This document shows, in pieces, positions 9,337-18,093 of a DNA stretch of 64,000 nt. The notes beneath the pieces were generated by a model. That model did not search any database and was not told the origin of the DNA. It was given only the letters and a program-made list of their open reading frames with translations. The position numbers were made by a program, and so were the translations under genes. Numbering within the stretch: position 1 is the first letter of the stretch; every line of letters begins with the position of its first letter. Origin of the DNA: ZC4RG20 sp963782445 (lineage in GTDB: Bacteria; Pseudomonadota; Gammaproteobacteria; Steroidobacterales; Rariloculaceae); assembly GCA_963782445.1 (NCBI GenBank), contig CAWAJM010000001.1:1798001-1862000 (forward strand). The letters run 5' to 3'.

Positions 9337-10368
9337 CTAGTGCAACGCGACGTTGTAGCTCAAGCGCATGCCGCCGCGGGCGAGGGGCGTCAGCGAAAAC
9401 GACGCGGCCGGTCCCGCATATCGGCGGTGCATTGCAAAATGGGCCGAGGCGATGCCGATGGCCGCGCCGGCGACGGTATCGGAGAGCCAGTGGTCGCCGT
9501 GATCGAGGCGCTCATAGGCTGTACCGGCCGCGATGCCGTAGCCGAGCACGCGCCGCACCCACCGAAAGTCGTCGTTGCCCGACTCCGCCAGCACCGTTCC
9601 GATCGCGAACGCGGCCGTCGCGTGAATCGAAGGAAACGAGTCGCCGCCGGAGTGCCAGCTGCCGGGCTCCGAGGTCTCGAAGGGGCGCTCGCGCCCGGTC
9701 GCCTGCTTCAGCACAAAGGCCGTTGCGGAGCCGAAGCCGGCGGCCTCGAGCATCGCGGCTGCTTCACGGCGGCCGTCGTCGCTGCCGATGAGCCTCGCGT
9801 AGATCCACGTCCCCGCGAACGCGACCGCCGCGGGCAGGGCGTCGTGCAGGTCATAGTTGTCATGCGTCGTGCCCGGCGGCGTAGTTGTGGTACCGAAGTG
9901 AGCCCGGACTCGGTCGTCGAACTGGTAGGCTGCGGCGACGGTCGCGACGGCGCTGCCGAATTTGATCCAATCCCGGCCATTCCAGCGCGCGGGAGATGTG
10001 ACGTAGGCGACGATGTCGGCGCCCGCGCCATGGTGCCCGCGGGCCGGCGCCTGTGCATCGGCCGAGCCGTGTGCCGGGACCGAAACCCCTTCCGCGGCCG
10101 GAACCTGCTCCGCCGCAATTACCTGTGCTGCCGCGGGAGCCTGCGCAGTGCCCGGAATTCGCGCCACGGCCAAAACGCGCGCCGGGCCCCGGGACGCAGG
10201 CTGGGCGCCGACCGGCTGTACGAGCCCGGCGAACAGGGGTGCGAGCAGGATGGCCGCCATCATGCGCAGCCGCCGAGTCGCCGCGGCGATCGCAGGCTGC
10301 CCGCCGAATGCATCCGGCCCGTCGGAGCTCGCTCTCTTGGTCATTCGATTGGCTCGCAAAGCGCGCAT
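9337..10368 (-). CDS. PAP2-family phosphatase, exported
   Basis: Acid-phosphatase/lipid-phosphatase fold protein of up to 343 residues. The three PAP2 motifs are present: KQATGRERP, PSIHATAAFA and the RLDHGDHWLSD-type motif with the catalytic His and Asp. A hydrophobic stretch at about residues 36-54 looks like a signal peptide. It is followed by a 60-residue Ala/Pro/Val-rich linker before the catalytic part. The true start may be the Met at residue 9 or 36. Likely substrates are lipid pyrophosphates or phosphatidic acid on the periplasmic side (family knowledge). It is convergent with dgkA, which may be functionally linked. Confidence 0.85.
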   Translation of the reverse strand: MRALRANRMTKRASSDGPDAFGGQPAIAAATRRLRMMAAILLAPLFAGLVQPVGAQPASRGPARVLAVARIPGTAQAPAAAQVIAAEQVPAAEGVSVPAHGSADAQAPARGHHGAGADIVAYVTSPARWNGRDWIKFGSAVATVAAAYQFDDRVRAHFGTTTTPPGTTHDNYDLHDALPAAVAFAGTWIYARLIGSDDGRREAAAMLEAAGFGSATAFVLKQATGRERPFETSEPGSWHSGGDSFPSIHATAAFAIGTVLAESGNDDFRWVRRVLGYGIAAGTAYERLDHGDHWLSDTVAGAAIGIASAHFAMHRRYAGPAASFSLTPLARGGMRLSYNVALH

Positions 10369-10416
10369 ACTACCGCGAGTTTCGCTTGGGCGCTTGCGTA
10401 GGGTATCGTGCCCTGA

Positions 10417-11127
10417 ATGAAACCCTTATTCGCCTCGGCCGTTTGCCTGCTCTTGACCGCGACGCTTTTGGCCTCAACGGCAAGGGCCGCGCAGATCGAC
10501 AGTCTCACCGTGACGCTCGAGGACGGCCGGTATCATCTGGTCGCGCAGACGCACCTCGACGCGACGCCGGGCTCGATTTATAAGGTGCTGCTCGACTACG
10601 ACCACGACGCCTACGGCCGCATCTCGGACATATACAAAGAGAGCGGTTACCTTGCGCCCGCGCCCGACGGTACGCCGCTCGTCTACACGCGCGTCGAGGG
10701 CTGCCTCCTGTTTTTCTGCCGGAGCATGCGCCGCGTCGAGCGGCTCGAAGCCGTGAAGCCCACCTTCATTCGCACCACCGCGCTGCCGGACCGCAGCGAC
10801 TTCAAGTATTCCCGCTCGGAGTGGCGGCTCAAGCCCGAGGCCGGGGGCACGCACGTCACGTATCGCCTCGTCATGCAGCCCGACTTCTGGCTGCCGCCGT
10901 TCGTCGGCCCCGCCTTCCTCAAGCACGTGCTCATGCACGGCGGCGTTCACGCCGTGGAGCACATCGAAACGCTTGCCCGGCAGCTCGACCGGCGGGCGGC
11001 AACGACGGCGGCCGCACCTGCGCACGGGGGCGACCGCGATTCGGCGCCCAGCGGCCGGGCCGAACCCGTTGCCTCCGGCGGTGCGGCCCGCGCAGCCGCG
11101 GAAGTGGTCACGGCCAAGGCGCACTGA
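10417..11127 (+). CDS. SRPBCC/START-like exported protein
   Basis: A 236-residue protein with an N-terminal signal peptide ending near ARAAQ (residue 25). A START/polyketide-cyclase-type lipid-binding fold follows (ATPGSIYKVLLDYDHDAYGRI; GGTHVTYRLVMQPDFWLPP). Two Cys (GCLLFFCRS) might form a disulfide. The last 40 residues are Ala/Gly-rich and probably disordered. The ligand and role are unknown. The next gene, hemW, starts 13 bp after its stop, so co-transcription is likely. Confidence 0.75.
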   Translation: MKPLFASAVCLLLTATLLASTARAAQIDSLTVTLEDGRYHLVAQTHLDATPGSIYKVLLDYDHDAYGRISDIYKESGYLAPAPDGTPLVYTRVEGCLLFFCRSMRRVERLEAVKPTFIRTTALPDRSDFKYSRSEWRLKPEAGGTHVTYRLVMQPDFWLPPFVGPAFLKHVLMHGGVHAVEHIETLARQLDRRAATTAAAPAHGGDRDSAPSGRAEPVASGGAARAAAEVVTAKAH

Positions 11128-11140
11128 GGCGTCTCGACGC

Positions 11141-12277
11141 GTGGCCCCGCCGCCGCTTTCGCTCTACGTGCATCTGCCGTGGTGCGTGCGCAAGTGTCCA
11201 TACTGCGACTTCAATTCGTATGAGACCAAGGCCGCGCTGCCCGCGGAGGCCTATGTCGACGCGCTGTTGAGCGACTTCGAAGACGAAATGGGCGCCGCCG
11301 GTGAGCGCGCCATCGGCAGCATCTTCATCGGCGGCGGGACGCCGAGCCTGTTCCCGGCGGCGGCCGTCGGCCGCCTGCTCGCCGGCGTGGGCGGGCGCGC
11401 CGCCCTCGAGAAGAACGTCGAGATTACGCTCGAGGCCAATCCGGGCGCGGTCGAGGCCGAGCGCTTCCACGGCTTCCGGCAGGCGGGCGTCAATCGCCTC
11501 TCCATCGGCATCCAAAGCTTTCGCGATCCTTTGCTGGCCCGCCTGGGCCGGGTCCATGACCGTGCGGAGGCCGCAAACGCCATCGAGCTCGCCCGCGCAG
11601 CGGGATTCTCCAACCTGAACCTCGACCTCATGTACGCGCTGCCCGGCGACGACCCCGATGGCGCCGTCGCGGACCTCAACGTCGCCCTCGGCTTCGAGCC
11701 CGAGCATGTGTCCTGGTATCAGCTGACGCTCGAGCCCCATACGGCCTTTCATCGCAAGCCGCCCGCGCTGCCCGACGAAGACCTCGTAGCCGAAATCGAG
11801 CTGCGCGGCCGCGGGCTGCTCGAGCGCTTCGGCTATGCGCGCTACGAGGTCTCGGCCTACGCGCGGCCGGGCTATCGCTGCCGACACAATCTCAACTACT
11901 GGCAGTTCGGCGATTACATCGGCATCGGCGCGGGCGCACACGGCAAACTCACGTTGGCGGACGGCAGCGTCGAGCGCCGCGCGAAGCCGCGCAACCCGCG
12001 GACCTATATGGCGCAGGCCGGGTCGCCGGGCAGCGCCGAAGTGGACCGGTTCGCGCCCTCGGCGCGCACCGTGCTCGAGTTCATGATGGGGGCGCTGCGG
12101 CTCCCCGAGGGCGTGCCGGCCGAGAGCTTCGAGGCGCGCACGGGTCTGCCGCTCGCCGCCATCGAGCCCGCCCGCGCCCAGGCCGTGCGCCGCGGATGGA
12201 TGACGGGCGAACCGGGCCGCCTGCGCGCGACCCCCGGTGGCCTTGCGTTTCTCAACGGGCTGCTCGCGCTGTTCTGA
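11141..12277 (+). CDS. hemW: Radical SAM heme chaperone HemW
   Basis: A 378-residue coproporphyrinogen-oxidase-like radical SAM protein. The 4Fe-4S motif reads CVRKCPYCDF, the CxxxCxxC of the family, close to the N-terminus after SLYVHLPW. IFIGGGTPSLF, EANPGA, NRLSIGIQSF and LDLMYALPG follow. The HemW C-terminal domain has GIGAGAHGKL. HemW rather than the oxidase HemN is chosen because the sequence begins directly at the radical SAM core and lacks HemN's N-terminal extension. GTG 11141 gives the normal length. HemW binds heme for delivery to respiratory proteins. Confidence 0.93.
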   Translation: MAPPPLSLYVHLPWCVRKCPYCDFNSYETKAALPAEAYVDALLSDFEDEMGAAGERAIGSIFIGGGTPSLFPAAAVGRLLAGVGGRAALEKNVEITLEANPGAVEAERFHGFRQAGVNRLSIGIQSFRDPLLARLGRVHDRAEAANAIELARAAGFSNLNLDLMYALPGDDPDGAVADLNVALGFEPEHVSWYQLTLEPHTAFHRKPPALPDEDLVAEIELRGRGLLERFGYARYEVSAYARPGYRCRHNLNYWQFGDYIGIGAGAHGKLTLADGSVERRAKPRNPRTYMAQAGSPGSAEVDRFAPSARTVLEFMMGALRLPEGVPAESFEARTGLPLAAIEPARAQAVRRGWMTGEPGRLRATPGGLAFLNGLLALF

Positions 12278-12290
12278 CCGGCCGCCGGTC
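12276..12290. terminator. Short GC hairpin after hemW
   Basis: GACCGG and CCGGTC pair with a 3-nt loop immediately at the hemW stop, followed by ATTT. It sits between convergent genes and may weakly terminate both. There is no long T tract. Confidence 0.3.
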
Positions 12291-12356
12291 ATTTGGGCGC
12301 CGGATAAGGGCGCCGAGGTCTACGATATCAACGAAGGGCAGTGAGCGCCCCGGCGG

Positions 12357-13838
12357 CTACTTGATCAGCACGGTGTCGGGGTGCTGCGCGTACCACCCGA
12401 ACCAGAAGGCGCGGTGGGCCGGCACGCGGGGCAGCTCGAGCTTCGGGTCGGTCTCGGCCTCGAGCCCGGCCTCCGTGACCTTCCACGCCCGCCCGCCGGT
12501 GTCGATGACGCGGCCGTCCGCATCGATGCGGTCGAAGCGGTGGCTGCCCGCAAGATACACGCGGTTTGCGCCCGCGGGGCTCGTGATTACGACGAGCTGC
12601 GGCTTCGGCACGTCGACGCGGTAGACGCGGTGCCGGCGCAGAAAGTCGGCGCTTATCGCGACGGGACGCGTGCCGGCCGCGAGCTTGGGCGGCAGGCGCA
12701 GCACGAGCACCTGGGCCTTGTTCGGCAGGCGCGCATCGTGCCGCGAGACGTCGAACATGAGCGCGTCGGTCGAAAAGTAGTCCCGGTAGGCAGCGCCTTC
12801 GGAGTAATCCCGCCGGTAGCCGGTATGGATCGACAGCACCGTCGTGTCTGGATGACGCCGCCGCCATTCGCCCCAGGTCGTCGTGACGATCGGCAGCGCC
12901 TCCAGGCGCAGGCCCGAACCTACGAGTGGGCCGACGACGGGGCGGCCCTCGATGCTGGACCACAGGCTATGCGTGCCGGCATCGAACATGAGCTTGTTGG
13001 ACTGGTAGAGCAGGCCGCTCGTGCCGAACATGCGTACCTTGCCGCCCACGCGGCTCGCGTAGGGGATCGCCGTGCCGCAGAGCGTGCAGTAGACGAGCGT
13101 GATCGCGCGGCCGCCCAGCCGGTCGCTCGCGAGCTCGTGCCAGGCCAGAATTCTCTTGGGATAGGCGCGTGCCGCGCCACCGACCTCGACGCCGAAGACC
13201 ACGTCGCCGTCGTCGAGATACTTCGCGTCCGCTGCGTCTACGGTCTTCGGATGATCGAGCGGCGAGATCCCGTTGACGGGCACGCCGCCCCATTCGATCT
13301 CGTCGAGCCGGATGTCCGCATGCACGGGCGGTTGGAAGAACGCGGCAAACTGCGGATCGAGCTGCGCATAAAGGCGGCCCTTGAACGTGCCGTAGTCCGG
13401 ATGCGGGTGATAGGGCCGGCTCCAGATCCAGCGCCGCCACGCGTCGACGTCGAGCCCGAAGTTCTGGCCGGTCTGCTGCTCCAGGAAGCTCGCGAGGCGG
13501 CTCATGCGCACCCACGAGATCGGGTTGACGAAGCTCGTGCGCCGCAGCACGTCGAGCTGGTCCACGATGATCGACGCGTATCCGTTGCGCCAGGCCGCAG
13601 CCAGCTGCCGGCGCCCGGCGTCGGCGACCTTCTCGTTCAAGGAAGCCGCGGCGAAGAAGTCTTCCAAGGGCGGGGCGCCGGCGTCGGCCGGTGCGGCCTT
13701 GCCATGGGCCGAAGCGGCATCGCCTTGTGCGGTTGCTGTGTGGCTCGCGGTGTCCTGGGCCCGCGGGGGGCCGGCCAAGAGCGCCCCGGCTGCGAGCAGG
13801 GACGCGGCGAGCCACCGTCTCGGGCTTGCTCTCGTCAT
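12357..13838 (-). CDS. DUF3179 domain-containing exported protein
   Basis: A 493-residue protein with an N-terminal signal peptide (hydrophobic core WLAASLLAAGALLAG) and an Ala/Gly linker. The DUF3179 signature is clear: AYPKRILAWHEL, ITLVYCTLCGTAIPYAS, FGTSGLLYQSNKLMFD and HSLWSSIEGRPVVGPL. The Cys pair in YCTLC suggests metal or heme handling, but the biochemical role of the family is unknown. ATG 13838 gives a normal signal peptide; a start 36 bases upstream is also open. It is transcribed toward hemW. Confidence 0.88.
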   Translation of the reverse strand: MTRASPRRWLAASLLAAGALLAGPPRAQDTASHTATAQGDAASAHGKAAPADAGAPPLEDFFAAASLNEKVADAGRRQLAAAWRNGYASIIVDQLDVLRRTSFVNPISWVRMSRLASFLEQQTGQNFGLDVDAWRRWIWSRPYHPHPDYGTFKGRLYAQLDPQFAAFFQPPVHADIRLDEIEWGGVPVNGISPLDHPKTVDAADAKYLDDGDVVFGVEVGGAARAYPKRILAWHELASDRLGGRAITLVYCTLCGTAIPYASRVGGKVRMFGTSGLLYQSNKLMFDAGTHSLWSSIEGRPVVGPLVGSGLRLEALPIVTTTWGEWRRRHPDTTVLSIHTGYRRDYSEGAAYRDYFSTDALMFDVSRHDARLPNKAQVLVLRLPPKLAAGTRPVAISADFLRRHRVYRVDVPKPQLVVITSPAGANRVYLAGSHRFDRIDADGRVIDTGGRAWKVTEAGLEAETDPKLELPRVPAHRAFWFGWYAQHPDTVLIK

Positions 13839-14094
13839 GCCGGCTGTCGCTCCGCTCCCGCCATCCCGAACCATGGTAAAGGACTCGCGTGCCGATGAAA
13901 AAGTCTCCGGCCATGCGCCGGCAGCGTCCGGACTGGACCGTTAAGTTCGCATGGGGCCCCCATCGGGTGTATGCTCGGTCGCTAAGGTGGGCAGGGGGCT
14001 TACGAGCGGCACCGACGTGGTATCGCCGCAGCTGTGCACGACGCCATCCGCACCGGACCGTCTCGGCCCGAGGCTCGGGCAGAGGAGGAGGTCG

Positions 14095-14346
14095 ATGAAG
14101 CAGCCAAACCGCATCGAGGCACAGGCCTCGCAACGCTTGCGCAACGAGATGCGCAGGGCGATGCGGACGGTGGCCGCCGTCAATGCGGTTATCAGGCAAA
14201 CGGACGGCGGTTGGGTCATCGAGCTCTCGGACGGGCGCAGCTGCGCCTTCGGCCGCGAACTCTGCCGGTCCGAGGACACCCTCATGGCGGCTGCCGTGCA
14301 GTGGGCACGGCGCCACGGCGCGACGTCTATTCAGATCGCCTGCTGA
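14095..14346 (+). CDS. Small hypothetical protein
   Basis: An 83-residue soluble protein preceded by a strong GAGGAGGAG ribosome-binding site at about 14081-14089. The N-terminal third is basic and helical (RIEAQASQRLRNEMRRAMR). The rest alternates strands and ends with an amphipathic helix and IQIAC (GGWVIELSDGRSCAFGREL). The shape resembles DUF2188-like small proteins, but no assignment is secure. It lies alone between the divergent DUF3179 gene and the cytochrome gene. Confidence 0.6.
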   Translation: MKQPNRIEAQASQRLRNEMRRAMRTVAAVNAVIRQTDGGWVIELSDGRSCAFGRELCRSEDTLMAAAVQWARRHGATSIQIAC

Positions 14347-14397
14347 GCCTTCCGGCACGCCGGAATGCGTGGCCTGCAACTTGCATAGCAGGCTCGC

Positions 14398-14847
14398 GTG
14401 AGCAAAGCCACGAACGTAATTCTGGACGTGGTCTCCGCGACCGCGGTCGCATTCGTCAATGCATTGCAGGCGCGTGCCCGCCAGATCAGGAGCGCCATTC
14501 TCGGTGTGGTGGTCGTGGCGGCGGTCGCGTTCATCGGCATCCTGGCAGTCCTTTTCGGCGGCCTGTACGACGTTGCGGCCACACGTCAGCATTTTCGGCC
14601 CGTCTACTGGGCCTTGGCCGAAGGCCTCAAACGCTCGGTCGTCGTGCACGCTAACGGCATCGAGCCGCCGAAATTCGATCGCGCGAGCCGCCTGCGCGGG
14701 GTCGTCGAGTACGACGCGCACTGCGTGAAGTGTCATGGTGCGCCCGGGGTCGCGCCCGACGAATTCGCGCTCGGGCTCGAACCCGGCTTCAGGCCGAAGG
14801 ATGCGGCCGACATCGCCGCTTATCTCTACTCGCTCGGCGACTGCTGA
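14398..14847 (+). CDS. Membrane-anchored c-type cytochrome, apparently internally deleted
   Basis: A 149-residue protein with an N-terminal membrane anchor (ILGVVVVAAVAFIGILAVLF, about residues 34-53). A periplasmic segment follows, typical of class I cytochromes of this type (RPVYWALAEGLKRSV). One heme site, CVKCH, is present. After GVAPDEFALGLEP the usual stretch with the distal heme ligand (MxGMPAW-type) is absent. The chain passes straight into GFRPKDAADIAAYLYSLGDC, the usual C-terminal helix. No Met remains after the heme motif, so a heme would be His-only or high-spin, or the gene is defective. GTG 14398 is used as start. Confidence 0.7.
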   Translation: MSKATNVILDVVSATAVAFVNALQARARQIRSAILGVVVVAAVAFIGILAVLFGGLYDVAATRQHFRPVYWALAEGLKRSVVVHANGIEPPKFDRASRLRGVVEYDAHCVKCHGAPGVAPDEFALGLEPGFRPKDAADIAAYLYSLGDC

Positions 14848-14985
14848 CCCCGGTCGCAACATCTTCGAAGCGCCGCAGTTTCCTCAATCTGTCGGCGGAT
14901 ACCGACAAACCGGCCGTCAACGGTCGCCGCGGCAGCGCGTTGTCTGCTTCCGTGCCCGGGAACTTTCGCGGCAAAGGAGAGCAAC

Positions 14986-16920
14986 GTGCTTGGACCGAAA
15001 CACATCGATTTCACCGGCCGCCTGCGCGCGGTCGCTTTGGCCTGCCTCGGCGGCTGCGTGCTGGCCGGCTGCAACGGGTCGGGCTCGACCACGGCCGTGA
15101 GCGGCACGGCCGCCGGCGGGTGCTCGCCGTCGGCCGCGGCCGCCTCGGCTGACTGCGGGACCGCGCTCGTCAGCCTCACCGATGCCGAAGGCGACTTCGT
15201 CAGCTACACGGTCGACGTTTTGTCGCTGACGCTGCAGCGCGCAGACGGCACGACCGTCGAGATGCTGCCGCAGACGACGCGTGTCGATTTCGCCCAGCTG
15301 ACCGATCTTTCCGAGCTCGTGAGCGCCGCGACGCTCGCGCCCGGGGACTTCGTCCGCGGCACGATCCGGGTCGATTACGGCAACGCCGACATCGAAGTGG
15401 AAGCGGGCGGGAAGGTCGTGCCGGCCACGGCCGTCGACGCTGCGGGTGCGCCGCTCGGAGTCGTGGCGCTGCAGGTGCAGCTCTCGGACCGTGATCATCT
15501 GGTCGTCACGCGGGGCCGCATCGCGTTGTTGAGCCTCGACTTCAACCTTTCCGCGTCCAATACCGTCGATACGAGCGTCTCGCCGCCCGTCGTTACGGTG
15601 GCCCCCTATATCGTCGGCGAGGTCTCGCCCGTCGACCAGAAGGACCTGCGCGTGCGCGGCGCGCTCGGGAACGTCGACGAGGCGGACTCGAGCTATACGG
15701 TCCGGGTGCGGCCCTGGCAGCTCGCGAGCGGCGATCACGGGACCGTGACCGTGCACACGACGGCGCAAACGACTTTCGAGATCGGGGGCGATGCCTACAC
15801 GGGCGCGGCCGGGCTCACGGCGCTCGCGGGCCTGCCGACGACGACGCTGACGGTCGCGCGCGGCACGCTCGACACGGCGACGCACGCATTCACGGCGGCG
15901 GACGTGCAGGCCGGCACGAGCGTCGGCGGCGCCGGCGTCGACGCGGTCACGGGGAACGTCGTCGCGCGCAGCGGCAACACGCTGACTGTGGCCGGCGCCT
16001 GGGCCATGCGCCGCGACTTTCACGCGGCCTTTCGCAGAACCGCGACTGTGCTGCTCGGTCCGTCGACGACGGTCGTCGAGACGGGCGCCCCGGGGGCTGC
16101 GCTCGACAAGGACGCCGTGTCGGTAGGCCAACGAATTACGGCTTTCGGCACGTTCCAGGATCCCGCTTCGGTCGATTCGACGGCCGCGAGCGGCTCGACG
16201 GCCGCCACGACGCCGCCTGTGCTCGATGCAACGTCCGGACGCGTGCGGCTGCTGCCTACGCGCATCGAAGGCACCGTGATCGGCGTCGTGCCCGGGCAGA
16301 TGAACCTCGCCCTGCATTCGATCGATCGACTCGGCATCGACTTGTTCGACTTCGCGGGCACGGGTTCGGCCGCGAGCGGCGATGCGGATCCGGCCGACTA
16401 CGCGGTCGCGACGGCAACGCTATCGCTGGCGGCCGTGACGGCCGGGAGCTGGACGAGCGTGCGCGGCTTCGTCGAGCCGTTCGGCGCGGCGCCGCCCGAC
16501 TTCGCCGGCCAGACGGTCGTCGATCGGCAGGGCGCACCTGCCACGCTGGACATCGGCTGGGGCACGGCCGGCACGTCGGCGCCGTTCGTGACCATGGAGG
16601 CTTCCAGTCTCGTGCTCGACATCGCCAATCCGGCGATCGGCAGCCGCCATGTGCTGCGCGTCGGCGGCGCCGACCAGGATCTCGCTGCGCTGCCGGCTGC
16701 GCCGTCGATCGTCCCCGCGTCCGGGCGCACGGTATTCGGCGTCGCCGAGCCGGGCCACGTCGAGCTGTTCACCGATTTCGGCGCTTTCGTCGCCGCAGTG
16801 ACCGCCAAGCTCGACGGCGGCCAGGCGCTGCGCTCGTTCGAAGCAGCCGGCACCTACGACATGGGAACGAGCACGTTGACGGCCGCGAAGATCGCCGCGG
16901 TGTTCGCGCCGGCAAATTGA
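14986..16920 (+). CDS. Lipoprotein with DUF4382/DUF5666-like domains
   Basis: A 644-residue lipoprotein with lipobox LAGC at about residues 26-29. The first domain (ALVSLTDAEGDFVSYTVDVLSL... DFVRGTIRVDY) resembles DUF4382. Repeated beta-rich segments follow (GNVVARSGNTLTVAGA; GTVIGVVPGQMNLAL; VSVGQRITAFGTF), typical of DUF5666, a small barrel domain of unknown function. It is probably anchored to the outer membrane. GTG 14986 follows AAGGAGA. A related DUF5666 core occurs in the repeat protein at 50540-52054, so the genome uses this fold more than once. Confidence 0.75.
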   Translation: MLGPKHIDFTGRLRAVALACLGGCVLAGCNGSGSTTAVSGTAAGGCSPSAAAASADCGTALVSLTDAEGDFVSYTVDVLSLTLQRADGTTVEMLPQTTRVDFAQLTDLSELVSAATLAPGDFVRGTIRVDYGNADIEVEAGGKVVPATAVDAAGAPLGVVALQVQLSDRDHLVVTRGRIALLSLDFNLSASNTVDTSVSPPVVTVAPYIVGEVSPVDQKDLRVRGALGNVDEADSSYTVRVRPWQLASGDHGTVTVHTTAQTTFEIGGDAYTGAAGLTALAGLPTTTLTVARGTLDTATHAFTAADVQAGTSVGGAGVDAVTGNVVARSGNTLTVAGAWAMRRDFHAAFRRTATVLLGPSTTVVETGAPGAALDKDAVSVGQRITAFGTFQDPASVDSTAASGSTAATTPPVLDATSGRVRLLPTRIEGTVIGVVPGQMNLALHSIDRLGIDLFDFAGTGSAASGDADPADYAVATATLSLAAVTAGSWTSVRGFVEPFGAAPPDFAGQTVVDRQGAPATLDIGWGTAGTSAPFVTMEASSLVLDIANPAIGSRHVLRVGGADQDLAALPAAPSIVPASGRTVFGVAEPGHVELFTDFGAFVAAVTAKLDGGQALRSFEAAGTYDMGTSTLTAAKIAAVFAPAN

Positions 16921-16930
16921 CCCGGGACGA

Positions 16931-16967
16931 GCGAGCGCCGGCCGCGGCGGCTGCGGCCGGCGCTCGC
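16931..16967 (+). terminator. Perfect 15-bp GC hairpin after the DUF5666 lipoprotein gene
   Basis: GCGAGCGCCGGCCGC (16931-16945) pairs fully with GCGGCCGGCGCTCGC (16953-16967) around a 7-nt loop, 10 bp after the stop codon. No T run follows, so it may act with Rho or as an mRNA 3' end stabiliser. Confidence 0.55.
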
Positions 16968-17073
16968 GTTCGCCGGGCCGCACGCTGCGGCTGCCCAGCG
17001 CGGCCGCGGGCTTTCGGTTTTCCGTCGTGGCGGCTCGCGAGCCGCACGGGCAGTATCGTCAAGGGGTATGGGC

Positions 17074-17079
17074 TAAAAT
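17074..17079 (+). promoter_or_regulatory. Candidate -10 element for the aldolase gene
   Basis: TAAAAT at 17074-17079, 60 bases before the GTG start, in an otherwise very GC-rich spacer. No good -35 hexamer is visible 16-18 bp upstream, so support is weak. Confidence 0.3.
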
Positions 17080-17138
17080 AACAGGCCGGGAAACGGAAGG
17101 GTCGCCAATCCCATCAACCACTGACGCCGAGGAACATC

Positions 17139-18032
17139 GTGAGCAAGTTCGACGAACAGTTGCAGAAGATTCGCACACAAAAGGGCTTCATCGCGGCCCT
17201 GGACCAGAGCGGGGGCAGCACGCCCAAGGCGCTGCGGCTCTACGGAATCGACGAGAGCGCCTGGTCGAACGACGAGGAGATGTTCAGGATCGTCCACGAG
17301 ATGCGCACCCGCATCGTTACGAGCCCGGCATTCAACGGCGAGCGGATTCTCGGCGCCATTTTGTTCGAGAACACGATGGACCGCGAGATCGAAGGCAAGC
17401 CGACCGCAGACTATCTTTGGGACGTGAAGCGCGTCGTGCCGTTTCTCAAGGTCGACAAGGGCCTTGCCGAGGAGAAAAACGGCGTGCAGCTCATGAAGCC
17501 GATTCCGAGTCTCGACCCGCTGCTCGACAAGGCCAAGTCGAAAAACGTGTTCGGCACGAAGATGCGCTCGGTGATCAAGCATGCAGACAAATCCGGCATT
17601 GACGCGATCGTCAAGCAGCAGTTCGAGCTCGCGCGGCGCATCGTCGCCAAAGGCCTAGTGCCGATCGTCGAGCCGGAGGTGGACATCCATTGCCCGGACA
17701 AGGCCGAGGCCGAGCGGATGCTCAAGGCCGGCATCAAGGCCGAGCTCGACGGGCTCGCGGCCGATCAGCGCCTCATGTTGAAGCTCACGCTGCCGACCGA
17801 GGACGACTTCTACGCGGACTGCATCGACGATCCGCGCGTCGTCAAGGTCGTCGCGCTGTCGGGCGGCTACACGCGCGACGAAGCCAATACGCTGCTCGCC
17901 CGCAACCACGGTGTGGTCGCGAGTTTCTCGCGCGCGCTCGTCGAAGGCCTCACGGCGCAGATGTCGGACGAGGAATTCAATAGGAAGCTCGACGAGTCGA
18001 TCGAGAGCATCTTTCGGGCGTCGAGCACCTAG
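17139..18032 (+). CDS. Fructose-bisphosphate aldolase class I
   Basis: A 297-residue class I (Schiff-base) aldolase of the bacterial Fda type, cleaving or forming fructose 1,6-bisphosphate. Diagnostic stretches are GFIAALDQSGGSTPKALRLYG, VVPFLKVDKGL, LVPIVEPEVDIHCPDKA, MLKLTLP and VVALSGGYTRDEAN. GTG 17139 is the start that gives the conserved N-terminus. With ppsA in the same window it points to a gluconeogenic capacity. It is a single gene, convergent with the PEBP gene. Confidence 0.95.
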   Translation: MSKFDEQLQKIRTQKGFIAALDQSGGSTPKALRLYGIDESAWSNDEEMFRIVHEMRTRIVTSPAFNGERILGAILFENTMDREIEGKPTADYLWDVKRVVPFLKVDKGLAEEKNGVQLMKPIPSLDPLLDKAKSKNVFGTKMRSVIKHADKSGIDAIVKQQFELARRIVAKGLVPIVEPEVDIHCPDKAEAERMLKAGIKAELDGLAADQRLMLKLTLPTEDDFYADCIDDPRVVKVVALSGGYTRDEANTLLARNHGVVASFSRALVEGLTAQMSDEEFNRKLDESIESIFRASST

Positions 18033-18043
18033 TGGCCGGGCGA

Positions 18044-18078
18044 GGCCGCGGCGGGGCCGGCGAGCGCCCGCCGCGGCC
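18044..18078. terminator. GC hairpin between convergent genes
   Basis: GGCCGCGGCGGG (18044-18055) and CCCGCCGCGGCC (18067-18078) pair perfectly with an 11-nt loop, 11 bp after the aldolase stop and 15 bp from the PEBP stop. It may serve both genes. There is no T tract. Confidence 0.45.
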
Positions 18079-18093
18079 GGCCGGATGGGACGA

